40,994 bases of DNA from an uncultured Dorea sp. (GTDB lineage Bacteria > Bacillota > Clostridia > Lachnospirales > Lachnospiraceae). Every line of letters starts with the position of its first letter. The stretch's first letter is position 1. Below are positions 6,498-14,170 of this stretch, in pieces. The stretch lies in the NCBI GenBank assembly GCA_910586965.1, contig CAJUMF010000031.1, forward strand, positions 1 through 40,994, in the 5' to 3' direction. The translations under genes and the position numbers were made by a program. A model generated the notes under the pieces. That model was not told the origin of the DNA. It made no database searches and worked only from the letters and a program-made list of their open reading frames with translations.

Positions 6498-7850
6498 ATG
6501 CCATTAATCGGAGCAGTAGCAGATGACCTGACCGGAGCCACGACGACAGGTGTTTTACTGGCAAGGTCAAAGGCGAGGACAGCCGTGTATTTTAATGAAG
6601 AGGCAGCACAGCGGGCAGAAGGTATGGATGTACTTGATGCAATCTTGATCAGCAGCAATTCAAGGCCTCTCCCGGCAAATGAAGCTTACGACAAAGTGAA
6701 GTCGGCAACGGCAGCTCTTAAAAATATGGGAGTGAAGTACTTTTCCAAAAGGATCGATACGACTTTTAGAGGCGGCGTGGGCGTGGAAGTAGATGCAATG
6801 CTGGATGAAGTAGGAGATGGAGCAGTGGCAGTTGTTGTTCCGGCTATGCCCCAGTCCAGAAGGATCCTTGTGGGCGGATATTCTATTATCGACGGGGCAG
6901 CGCTTATCAACACACCCGTAGCCCAGGATGTACGTACACCGGTGAAAGAAAATTACATACCAAGGCTTCTTTCCGGACAGACAAGAAGGAAAGTCGGGCT
7001 TGTGCCTCTTGACAAAGTCCTTGCAGGAGAGGATGTCATAAAAAAGGCATTAGAGGAAGCAAGGGCAGAAGGGTGCGAAGTCATTGTATGCGACGGGATT
7101 ACTCTTGAGGACGTGGAGAAGATCGCAAAAGCGTGTATTACACTCAAATGGAATGTTGTCGCTGTGGATCCGGGGCCGTTTACCGCGAAGCTCGCTTTTT
7201 GCCGGGATCTTATCAAAGCGGAGGAGCCGAATCTCCCGCCGGAGACCGACGAGACCGGAAAGACAGTACTTATCGCTGCCGGAAGCGCAACTCCGGTGAC
7301 AAAGCGGCAGATGGAAGTGCTCTGTGAGGATCAGCGGCATGTGCGGATTCCTGTGGAACCTATACCGCTGATCGAGGGCGGTGAGCAGGCAGTCAGGGAG
7401 GCGGAAAAAGCGGTAAAGCAGGCAGTTGCTCTTTTACAGTCGGATGCGCAGCCCAGGGCTATTCTCTTTGAGACTGCGCTCCACGGTGAGCTGCTTAATC
7501 TTGGCGAAGAAGATAACAAGCGGCATTACGCAGGGGGAATGAGCGCCAACCGCATCAATGCAGGGCTTGGCTCTATCATCTCAAAGGTCCTTGAGACAGT
7601 GGGAAGAGAGAGAATTGCAGGACTTTATACGACAGGCGGGGATACGATGGTGAATGTCTGCTACCAACTTGGTGTCGAGTGTCTGGAAGTCATTGATTAT
7701 GTCATTCCCCAGACGGATGTAGGAAGGCTGGTGGGAAGCTATGACGGGCTTCCGGTCGTCGGAAAAGGCGGCTTGACCGGAAATGAACATACGGCCTGCG
7801 ATATCGTGACGAGACTGTTCGGTGAAGCTGCAAGGCAGCAGAGCCGTTAA
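6498..7850 (+). CDS. Four-carbon acid sugar kinase (DUF1537 family; D-threonate/D-erythronate kinase)
   Basis: At 450 residues it matches the two-domain DUF1537 kinases. The N-terminal sugar-acid-binding domain has VADDLTGA at residues 7-14 and KRIDTTFRGG at 84-93; the C-terminal nucleotide-binding domain has TTGGDT at 378-383 and VVGKGGLTGNEHTACD near residue 420. It would phosphorylate D-threonate or D-erythronate at O4, feeding PdxA2. The family also includes 3-oxo-tetronate kinase (OtnK), but that enzyme keeps company with OtnC/OtnI rather than PdxA2. It starts 36 nt after pdxA2 with GAGAGGGAA before the ATG, so the two are co-transcribed. Reaction class is well supported; substrate choice between dtnK and denK types is open. 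Confidence 0.87.
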   Translation: MPLIGAVADDLTGATTTGVLLARSKARTAVYFNEEAAQRAEGMDVLDAILISSNSRPLPANEAYDKVKSATAALKNMGVKYFSKRIDTTFRGGVGVEVDAMLDEVGDGAVAVVVPAMPQSRRILVGGYSIIDGAALINTPVAQDVRTPVKENYIPRLLSGQTRRKVGLVPLDKVLAGEDVIKKALEEARAEGCEVIVCDGITLEDVEKIAKACITLKWNVVAVDPGPFTAKLAFCRDLIKAEEPNLPPETDETGKTVLIAAGSATPVTKRQMEVLCEDQRHVRIPVEPIPLIEGGEQAVREAEKAVKQAVALLQSDAQPRAILFETALHGELLNLGEEDNKRHYAGGMSANRINAGLGSIISKVLETVGRERIAGLYTTGGDTMVNVCYQLGVECLEVIDYVIPQTDVGRLVGSYDGLPVVGKGGLTGNEHTACDIVTRLFGEAARQQSR

Positions 7851-7892
7851 GGGAATAAAACTCAATAAAAAGGAAAAGAGAGGAGAAATAAA

Positions 7893-8930
7893 ATGAGTGA
7901 AAAACAAGTAAAAAACAATGAAGAACGAAAAGACCTGGATCTTCTTAACAAACTTAAAGGACTGCCCGGCGGACTGGTCATCGTACCTCTGGTCATTGCG
8001 GTAGTGCTGGCGACCTTCGTCCCCCAGGTGTTTCAGATCGGCGGCTATGTAACAGCATTGTTCTATGAAGGAAACTCCTGTATGATGGGATTCTTCCTGA
8101 TCGTATGCGGTTCCATGATCGATATTAAACAGGTGGGTATGCCTCTTTACAAAGGTGTGATCATGACCGGTTCCAAATTCCTTCTTGGCGTGCTTCTCGG
8201 CCTGATCGTGGGAAAGATATGCGGACCGGCAGGTTTCCTTGGGATCGCGCCCTTTGTACTTATCGCAGCGATTACAAATTCCAACGGTTCCCTTTACATC
8301 TCACTGTCCTCGCAGTTCGGCAATGCGACAGACACCGGGGCTATCTCCATACTGTCCTTGAACGACGGACCGTTCTTTACTTTGATCGCCCTGGGAGCAA
8401 CCGGGCTTGCCAATATTCCGATCATGTCCCTTGTTGCAGTGTTAGTACCTCTGCTCATCGGGTTTATCTGGGGCAATCTTGATAAGGGATTCCGCGATGC
8501 ATGTAAAAACGCACAGCCGATCGTGACATTTTTCATGACCATATCCATTGGTGCAAAGACAGATGTGAAGACGATCCTTACGGCAGGGGCTTCCGGTATT
8601 GTGCTTGGACTTATTTCTGCTGCAACAGCGGTGCTGTTCTTCTTTATCATCAATCTTCTTCTCCCGAAGAAGGAGAGAAATGCTATGGGAGCAGCGATCG
8701 GTACGACAGCCCTCAATTCTGCCATGACCCCGGCGGCAGTTGCAGAGGCGGATCCGACGATGGAACAGTTTGTCCCGATGGCAACTGCACAGTGTGCGAC
8801 GGCATCCATCATCACCTTGTTCCTGTGTCCATTCATCACGGCTGCATTTGACAAATATATGCAGAAGAAACAAAAAGGTATCTATGGTCCGGACGGATGG
8901 GCTTATGCAAAGGTTTCCGGTGCAAATTAG
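7893..8930 (+). CDS. KdgT-family permease (2-keto-3-deoxygluconate permease type), likely acid-sugar importer
   Basis: The 345-residue membrane protein has about ten hydrophobic segments and a charged N-terminal tail of about 25 residues. Segments such as AAITNSNGSLYISLSSQFG, SILSLNDGPFFTLIALG and GTTALNSAMTPAAVAEADP are characteristic of the 2-keto-3-deoxygluconate permease family, whose members are proton symporters in the cytoplasmic membrane. KdgT-type transporters occur in pdxA2/DUF1537 clusters of enteric bacteria, so the substrate here is probably D-threonate, D-erythronate or a related acid sugar, not KDG itself. It begins 42 nt after the kinase, with GAGAGGAG before the ATG, and ends in a strong terminator, so it closes the operon. 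Confidence 0.87.
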   Translation: MSEKQVKNNEERKDLDLLNKLKGLPGGLVIVPLVIAVVLATFVPQVFQIGGYVTALFYEGNSCMMGFFLIVCGSMIDIKQVGMPLYKGVIMTGSKFLLGVLLGLIVGKICGPAGFLGIAPFVLIAAITNSNGSLYISLSSQFGNATDTGAISILSLNDGPFFTLIALGATGLANIPIMSLVAVLVPLLIGFIWGNLDKGFRDACKNAQPIVTFFMTISIGAKTDVKTILTAGASGIVLGLISAATAVLFFFIINLLLPKKERNAMGAAIGTTALNSAMTPAAVAEADPTMEQFVPMATAQCATASIITLFLCPFITAAFDKYMQKKQKGIYGPDGWAYAKVSGAN

Positions 8931-8936
8931 GTAATG

Positions 8937-8977
8937 AAAAGAGCTCTTTTATATGATAGAATATAAAAGGGCTTTTT
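8937..8977 (+). terminator. Intrinsic terminator after the permease gene
   Basis: A 13-bp stem (8942-8954 with 8961-8973, one G-U pair) around the loop GATAGA is followed by a run of Ts to 8977. It ends the pdxA2 operon only a few nt before the ribosome binding site of the next gene, so some read-through into it is possible. Confidence 0.8.
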
Positions 8978-8992
8978 CTATAAGGAGGTTCT

Positions 8993-9499
8993 ATGAGTAA
9001 GATAACAGTCCATATGACAAAAGAAGCCCTTTATGATTTCCTGCTGTATCATGCATACTCAAAATTCAGCGGGTTTTTGATCAATATCTTAGGTTTTGCG
9101 GTGATATTTTTAGGCGTGTTCAGTTTTGCTACGGGTAGGACGGGGGCGGCGGGCGCCGCGTTTTACCTGATTGCGGCGTTTGCTTTCATCGGATATACGC
9201 CCATGCAGCTTAAAGTAAGGGCGAAAAAGCAGGTGGAGATCAATCCGGAGTATAAAAGTGCAGTAGAGTACATTTTTTCAGATGAGGACGGTATAACAGC
9301 ATCGTGGGAGGGCGGCGGGCGCCATATTGAATGGGAGCAGGTCACGAGAGCTGTTGTGGCGCCAAAGACAATCGGAATATATTATGGTAAGGAGCAGGCG
9401 CTGATTTTCCCAAAACAGGATTTCGGAGAGGAATTTCTGCCGGTCTATCAGATGGTAGTACGTCATCTGGCGGCCAACAGCGCTCCGGCGGAGGAATGA
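8993..9499 (+). CDS. YcxB-like membrane protein
   Basis: This 168-residue protein has a short cytoplasmic N-terminus (TKEALYDFLLYHAY), two adjacent membrane segments (about residues 22-62) and a C-terminal soluble beta-rich domain. In that domain FSDEDGITASWEGGGRHIEWEQVTRAVVAPKTIGIYYG resembles the YcxB-like/PH-like domain. The family's function is unknown. AAGGAGG lies 4-5 nt before the ATG. It ends 21 nt before the DeoR gene and is probably co-transcribed with it. No evidence ties it to sugar metabolism beyond position. Confidence 0.7.
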   Translation: MSKITVHMTKEALYDFLLYHAYSKFSGFLINILGFAVIFLGVFSFATGRTGAAGAAFYLIAAFAFIGYTPMQLKVRAKKQVEINPEYKSAVEYIFSDEDGITASWEGGGRHIEWEQVTRAVVAPKTIGIYYGKEQALIFPKQDFGEEFLPVYQMVVRHLAANSAPAEE

Positions 9500-9520
9500 T
9501 CCAGCGCGAAAAAGAAGGTT

Positions 9521-10297
9521 ATGGAAGAACGCAGAAGGGAAATTTTACGTGAAGTAGAGGAAAAAGGAAGAGTGCGGGTGGCGGAGCTCAGCAGACGTTT
9601 TGGCTGCTCGGAAGTGACGATCCGCAACGACATCAAAACTATGGATATGGAAGGGCTGCTGATGCGGACGCACGGCGGGGCGGTGAAGCTTGACAAAGAG
9701 CCGGAGCGGAAATATTCGGCGGAGAGTATCTACCGCAATACGGAACGAAAAAAACGGATTGCCGCTTGTGCCTATGAGTTTATCGAAGACCGGGACACCA
9801 TCATCATCGACGATGCCTCCAGCAGCTTTTATCTGGCGCTGCATATCAAGGAACATCCCGAGAAACGGCTGGCAGTGGTGACCAATTCCCTTTTGGTGGG
9901 GAATGAGCTGGCAGGTGTTGCCCATGTGGAGCTTTATATGGTAGGCGGTCATGTGGGGGGACATTTGGCGGCGACTATGGGGGATGCGGCACTCTCCAAT
10001 ATGGAGCAGTTCCATGTAGATAAGGGATTTATAGGTATTCACAGCATTAATTTTGATGTGGGGCTTACCTCTATCGCCACACCCCAGATGCAGGTAAAGA
10101 AAGCGATTCTTAAGGCGGCAAATGAGGTCTATGTGCTGGCGGACAGCAGCAAGTTCGGCGGAGGATATGTGTCGGTGATCTGCCCTATGAATGCGGTGCA
10201 TAAGATTATTACGGATGATGAGGTGTCAAAGGAATATATCCGGAAGGCACAGCAAATGGCAGTGCCGCTGGTGATTGCAAGGAAAGAGAGAGGATAG
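9521..10297 (+). CDS. DeoR/GlpR-family transcriptional repressor
   Basis: At 258 residues it has the standard layout: an N-terminal winged helix-turn-helix at about 3-57 (RREILREVEEKGRVRVAELS, then CSEVTIRNDIKTM and THGGAV), followed by an ISOCOT-fold sugar-phosphate sensor domain. That domain includes IIIDDASSSFYLA, VVTNSL, GFIGIHSI and VLADSSKFG. Such repressors release operators when they bind a phosphorylated sugar intermediate. Being directly downstream of the acid-sugar operon, it is likely to control it through the CGAAA repeats at 5214-5411, with 4-phospho-threonate/erythronate or DHAP as candidate effector. AGAAGG precedes the ATG; a strong terminator follows. Confidence 0.88.
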   Translation: MEERRREILREVEEKGRVRVAELSRRFGCSEVTIRNDIKTMDMEGLLMRTHGGAVKLDKEPERKYSAESIYRNTERKKRIAACAYEFIEDRDTIIIDDASSSFYLALHIKEHPEKRLAVVTNSLLVGNELAGVAHVELYMVGGHVGGHLAATMGDAALSNMEQFHVDKGFIGIHSINFDVGLTSIATPQMQVKKAILKAANEVYVLADSSKFGGGYVSVICPMNAVHKIITDDEVSKEYIRKAQQMAVPLVIARKERG

Positions 10298-10330
10298 AGG
10301 CTGGAGCAGTTTAGGAAAAACTGAGAATTT

Positions 10331-10385
10331 CCCCGGGAATCATCTGAGTACAAAAACTCGGATTTCCCGGGGGTTTTGATTTTTG
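10331..10385 (+). terminator. Intrinsic terminator after the DeoR-type repressor gene
   Basis: CCCCGGGAA (10331-10339) pairs with TTCCCGGGG (10364-10372), with further inner pairing CTGAGT/ACTCG, followed by TTTTGATTTTTG. It separates the DeoR gene from the convergent small gene at 10403-10615. Confidence 0.85.
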
Positions 10386-10402
10386 TTGTTTTATCTGCCA
10401 GC

Positions 10403-10615
10403 CTATTCGTCAGAATCAATATTTGATACTTTTCCGTTTGGAGGGAGAAAATGATATAAGTCTTCATAGGATTCAAGTTCTGCCGCAGACTCAGGCTTTG
10501 ACGGGATCAATCCGGTGCAGTCCTGCATGGAGGCTGCGTTGGACAGGTAATCATAAGAATCAATGATTTCCTGATTGGTTTTTTCTTGCTGTTTTTTCTT
10601 GTCTTTTTGTTTCAT
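10403..10615 (-). CDS. Small acidic hypothetical protein with a DCTGLIP motif
   Basis: The 70-residue protein has a Lys/Gln-rich start (MKQKDKKKQQEK), then IIDSYDYLSNAASMQDCTGLIPSK-like central text and an acidic, Tyr-containing tail (ESYEDLYHFLPP). There is no signal peptide or membrane segment. A GCGAGG element about 7 nt before the ATG supports translation. The DCTGLIP block with surrounding acidic residues recalls small uncharacterised proteins in other gut Clostridia, from memory and not searched. It is transcribed opposite to the DeoR gene and divergently from the Wadjet operon. Function unknown; it is real rather than random because of composition, ribosome binding site and placement in otherwise empty DNA. 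Confidence 0.6.
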   Translation of the reverse strand: MKQKDKKKQQEKTNQEIIDSYDYLSNAASMQDCTGLIPSKPESAAELESYEDLYHFLPPNGKVSNIDSDE

Positions 10616-10748
10616 GTTGATACCTCGCTTTTTATGATTTGCGTTCAGCCAATTAAGGATATTTTTGACTGAATGAAAAAAATGTATGCATTTTTTGGGT
10701 ATTTTAGGGGCGAGTTTGGTCGGATTAACATTTCACTATAGAGAAAAA

Positions 10749-10780
10749 TGTCAGAAAGTGTTACAATGAGTATGCTGACA
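10749..10780 (+). promoter_or_regulatory. Candidate promoter -10 and flanking inverted repeat of the Wadjet operon
   Basis: A -10-like TACAAT (10762-10767) is centred exactly within the inverted repeat TGTCAG (10749-10754) / CTGACA (10775-10780). The -35 is poor (TAGAGA at 10739-10744), so activation or weak basal expression is possible. The dyad is seen directly; operator function is inference and six-base arms can arise by chance. Confidence 0.35.
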
Positions 10781-10812
10781 GAGGGAGATTTTTGAAAGGA
10801 AATGGGACTTTT

Positions 10813-11805
10813 ATGAAGCGGATATCTTTGGAGCAGTTGGTTTCTGCTAAAGAAGAACTTTCGTACGGACAGCAGTATGTTTATATCACAAAGTTGATGG
10901 AAAAAGGAAAGATCAAGCCTTTAAAGGCATCAGGAACCAATGGAAAAAAGCCGGCACTTTTCCGGGAGTACTGGCTTTTGGAGCCGAAGAAGGATTACCG
11001 TGCTCTTGAAGAAGAGTTAAAATACCGTCTGCATCCGGGCATCACTGTAGACTATTATCTGGCTCATCCGGAAAGCTATGAGCGGGAAAGAGCGTGGGTG
11101 TTAAGGCTCAGCGATTACCTCAAGAATCACAAAGAAAAGCTTGATTATCAGGTGTCTGTAAATGAACGGAGCTTTGAGATCTGGGGACGGGAGAAGTTTC
11201 TTTCGAGAGAACAGGGAAAGGCGGTGCTAAAGCACTGCGGGCTTACGGAAGATTCCCTTAAAGTCTACGGAACCAGTGAGCCCTTAGCTTACTACTCACG
11301 CACAAGAAAAACACCCCAGAATATGGTGATCCTGGAGAACAAGGATACGTTTTACAGTATGAGGAGACACTTGCTTGGAGGAAAGGATGAGCTGTTTGGA
11401 ATGAAGACAGGCACCCTGATCTACGGTGCAGGGAAGGGGATTCTGAAAAGATTTCAAGATCTTGATGTCTGCATGGAGCCTTATATGACTGATGAGGAGA
11501 ATGAGATATACTATTTTGGAGATCTGGATTATGAGGGGATCGGAATCTATGAGCGTCTGGCTGCTTTGTTCCGGGAGAAGTGGGAGATCATCCCTTTTGT
11601 CCGTGCGTATGAGAGGATGTTAAAGAAAGGGCATGATGCGGGCTTAGACAGTCTGCCGGAGACAAAGGAGCAGCAGAATCGGAAGATAAGCGGTGAATTC
11701 TTCCGGTATTTTTCTGAAGAGTCTGCAGACGAGATGAAGGCAGTGATAGAGAGTGGAAAGTATATTCCGCAGGAGATATTGAATATATCGGATTTTTACC
11801 GGTGA
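10813..11805 (+). CDS. jetD: Wadjet defence protein JetD (Toprim-type nuclease subunit)
   Basis: The 330-residue protein has an N-terminal helical/winged-helix region and a C-terminal Toprim-like domain related to topoisomerase VI A. The acidic residue in VILENKDTF (E175) and the DLD pair in YYFGDLDYEG (D237, D239) are the expected metal-binding positions. In Wadjet, JetD cleaves plasmid DNA that the SMC-like JetABC motor has extruded, limiting small circular DNA. Gene order jetD-A-B-C differs from type I (A-B-C-D). The start is uncertain: ATG 10813 has AAAGGA 12 nt upstream, while TTG 10792 in the same frame has GGGAG close by. It is the first gene of the operon. Confidence 0.85.
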   Translation: MKRISLEQLVSAKEELSYGQQYVYITKLMEKGKIKPLKASGTNGKKPALFREYWLLEPKKDYRALEEELKYRLHPGITVDYYLAHPESYERERAWVLRLSDYLKNHKEKLDYQVSVNERSFEIWGREKFLSREQGKAVLKHCGLTEDSLKVYGTSEPLAYYSRTRKTPQNMVILENKDTFYSMRRHLLGGKDELFGMKTGTLIYGAGKGILKRFQDLDVCMEPYMTDEENEIYYFGDLDYEGIGIYERLAALFREKWEIIPFVRAYERMLKKGHDAGLDSLPETKEQQNRKISGEFFRYFSEESADEMKAVIESGKYIPQEILNISDFYR

Positions 11806-11828
11806 TTTGTTGAGGAAAAAGAAAAAAG

Positions 11829-13448
11829 ATGCAGTATGAATTTTTGAAACATTTTCCCAGAAGGATGAAAAATGTAGGTCTTTATGCACTGATCATACAA
11901 AACAGTGCCCAGAAGACGATTTGGAAGCAGTACGGCTTTCAGAGGCTTGATGAGCAGCTCAATGTGATCTTTGCGGTGATGCTCTATATTATGGAGCAGT
12001 CCTTGAAGGAGGAAAACTGTGTGATGGATGATATCGGAGCTTATATTGATACCATCAATATGCAGTATTTCCGGAAGGATATGACCTATGACGACTGCAG
12101 AAAGCTGGGAGATTTTATTGTAAATGTGGTGCTGTCAAATGAAGGCAAAGTCATGCATTTTGACGGGTTTGATTTTGGAAAGAACGGATACCAGAGTATG
12201 CATATCAGTTATGTTGCCAATCGGATCGTATACATAGACAGGGAGCTTAAGCGGACGTCCTATTATCTGACCGACGACGGGTATAACTTGATGTTGGCAA
12301 CTCTTGAGATTGAGAATAATATGAAGCTGACCATCCACGAGATGATCTTCCAGATGCATCTGGAGAAGCAAAGCTATGACAAAGCAGTGGATGAGATTAA
12401 AAATGTGTTCAATCTGCTGCGCATCCAGCTTCAGAAGATTCAGGAGGCTATGGGAAAGATCCGGCGCAATGCCCTGAATTATTCGGTAAAGGACTATGGG
12501 GATATCCTGAAAGAAAATCTCTTGACGATCGAGGAGACGAAAGAAAAATTCCAGAATTACAGAGACCGGGTAAAGAGCCGTGTAAAAGAGCTTGAGCAGG
12601 AGAATATCGACGTAAAGAGGCTGAGTGCGAAGGACGAGGAAAAGCTTAATTATCTGCGGGAGATTGAAGGCTATTTAAACCGCACCATTGATGAGCATCA
12701 GAAGATACTGGGGAGTCATTTTGACTTGAAAGCTTTATATACGAAGGAGCTTGAGGAGCTGATCCAGATGTCTTTTATCAAGCGGTTTTCTTTGCGGGCG
12801 GAGCTTTATGACAAGGTTTTGGAAAATCCAAAGGCCCTTGAGAATCTGGATTATTTCCTCAGACCGCTTTTTGGGCGGGAGGTGGATAAGACTTACAATT
12901 TGAATAAAGCATTCCAGCTTCAGCGTCCTGTGAGGAAGAAGCGTGAGGAGGATACCCAGGAGGCTCTTGATTTTGATGAAGAAGGATGGCAGATTGAGCA
13001 GGAGAGACGCCAGAAAAAGAAGCTTAAGCGATATGAGACCAGCCTCGGCTTTCTATTAAGGGAGACCAAGGGGAGGGGAGAGCTTACTCTCAAGGAGATT
13101 GGTGCGCGGCTCGAACGGACGGAGGAAGAAAAGGAGCAGCTTATCCCTAATGTAGAGATATTTAAGGAGATCATGGTGGAACTTTTAAAAAACCGGGAGA
13201 TTGATATCGACGCTCTCAAAAAAGAACGGAGTGAATATATTCAGGACAGGCCGGGGGAATTTCAGCTCAATGAGATGCTGCTCTATCTGGTGGAGGAGTA
13301 TCCCGAGAACAGTGACATTAAAAGGATAGAGGTTAACCGTATCGAGGATGGGAGCACCGTATCATTTGACGGTATATTAACTGAGGACGGAGTGAGAAAG
13401 AGCATCCGCTGTTCGAATATATCGGTGCGGGTAGAACGAAAGGAATAG
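11829..13448 (+). CDS. jetA: Wadjet defence protein JetA (kleisin-like)
   Basis: At 539 residues, its N-terminal part (about 1-180) looks like winged-helix domains, with QLNVIFAVMLYIMEQS, YYLTDDGYNLML and similar helices. A long helical/coiled-coil centre follows (about 185-310: repeated charged heptads including ENIDVKRLSAKDEEKLNYLRE). The C-terminal half has a Lys/Arg-rich linker and a final small beta domain ending SIRCSNISVRVERKE. In the Wadjet complex JetA is the MukF-like kleisin that bridges the JetC heads and recruits JetB. Assignment rests on the family look and on its exact place between jetD and jetB/jetC. A GAGGAAAAAG stretch precedes the ATG. Confidence 0.82.
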   Translation: MQYEFLKHFPRRMKNVGLYALIIQNSAQKTIWKQYGFQRLDEQLNVIFAVMLYIMEQSLKEENCVMDDIGAYIDTINMQYFRKDMTYDDCRKLGDFIVNVVLSNEGKVMHFDGFDFGKNGYQSMHISYVANRIVYIDRELKRTSYYLTDDGYNLMLATLEIENNMKLTIHEMIFQMHLEKQSYDKAVDEIKNVFNLLRIQLQKIQEAMGKIRRNALNYSVKDYGDILKENLLTIEETKEKFQNYRDRVKSRVKELEQENIDVKRLSAKDEEKLNYLREIEGYLNRTIDEHQKILGSHFDLKALYTKELEELIQMSFIKRFSLRAELYDKVLENPKALENLDYFLRPLFGREVDKTYNLNKAFQLQRPVRKKREEDTQEALDFDEEGWQIEQERRQKKKLKRYETSLGFLLRETKGRGELTLKEIGARLERTEEEKEQLIPNVEIFKEIMVELLKNREIDIDALKKERSEYIQDRPGEFQLNEMLLYLVEEYPENSDIKRIEVNRIEDGSTVSFDGILTEDGVRKSIRCSNISVRVERKE

Positions 13449-13453
13449 GGCTT

Positions 13454-14170
13454 ATGGCTTACGAATTGGATGATATAAAGGCAAGCCAGGAGATCTTTTA
13501 TTATCTCCTGGAAAACCACGAGCTTCGGGAGGAGGAAGAGATGCTCCTTTATAAGGCGTACACGGAGGAGGAAGAGGTTCAGAATTTGGTGAAATCACAG
13601 GGAGAGATTGCGGGAAGTACGATCGAGCGGTATGGCAATGTCATCTACCTGATCCCTAAGGAGGAGAATAATTTTCTTGGATTTTCAAAAGCGCAGCTAA
13701 AATCTGTTCTTTGCAGGTCAGGAGCTACGGACAAGGATTATTATCTCTCCCAGTTTGTGATCCTGACGCTTTTGGTGGAGTTTTTTGACGGACAGGGAAG
13801 CAGCAGTAAGGCGAGAGAATATATCCGGGTAGGAGAGCTGCAGAATCTTGTGTCCGGCCATCTAAAGGAGGGTGCACAGAATTTGGGCGAAGAGGAAGAG
13901 GAGCAGGCTGGGATTGCATTTTCCAACATGTATGAAGCGTATGAGGCGCTTAAGTCGGACGAGAAGGGCTCCCGCGCCAAGACGACGAAGGAAGGATTCC
14001 TGCATCACATTCTTTTGTTCCTGCAAAAGCAGGGGCTTATTGAGTATGTGGAACAGGATGAGATGATCAAGACGACGAAGAAGCTTGACAGCTTTATGGA
14101 CTGGAATCTGCTGAACCAGAACAATTACCAGAGAGTGCTGCGGGTATTGGGGGTGACGGAAAATGAGTAA
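13454..14170 (+). CDS. jetB: Wadjet defence protein JetB (KITE/MukE-like)
   Basis: This 238-residue acidic protein fits tandem winged-helix KITE subunits (MukE-like): EDNFLGFSKAQLKSVL-like helices, FVILTLLVEFFDGQG, FLHHILLFLQKQGLIEYV and a C-terminal WNLLNQNNYQRVL. It should bind the JetA kleisin and support the JetC ATPase. It starts 6 nt after the jetA stop with AGGA/AGGG before the ATG, and overlaps jetC by 8 nt, which indicates translational coupling. Identification depends strongly on the operon; the protein alone would be hard to name. Confidence 0.8.
   Translation: MAYELDDIKASQEIFYYLLENHELREEEEMLLYKAYTEEEEVQNLVKSQGEIAGSTIERYGNVIYLIPKEENNFLGFSKAQLKSVLCRSGATDKDYYLSQFVILTLLVEFFDGQGSSSKAREYIRVGELQNLVSGHLKEGAQNLGEEEEEQAGIAFSNMYEAYEALKSDEKGSRAKTTKEGFLHHILLFLQKQGLIEYVEQDEMIKTTKKLDSFMDWNLLNQNNYQRVLRVLGVTENE

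Noticed and set aside
9545..10201. Minus-strand open frame of about 218 codons inside the DeoR gene
   Set aside because: His/Arg-rich shadow translation, no ribosome binding site, opposite to a clear regulator gene.
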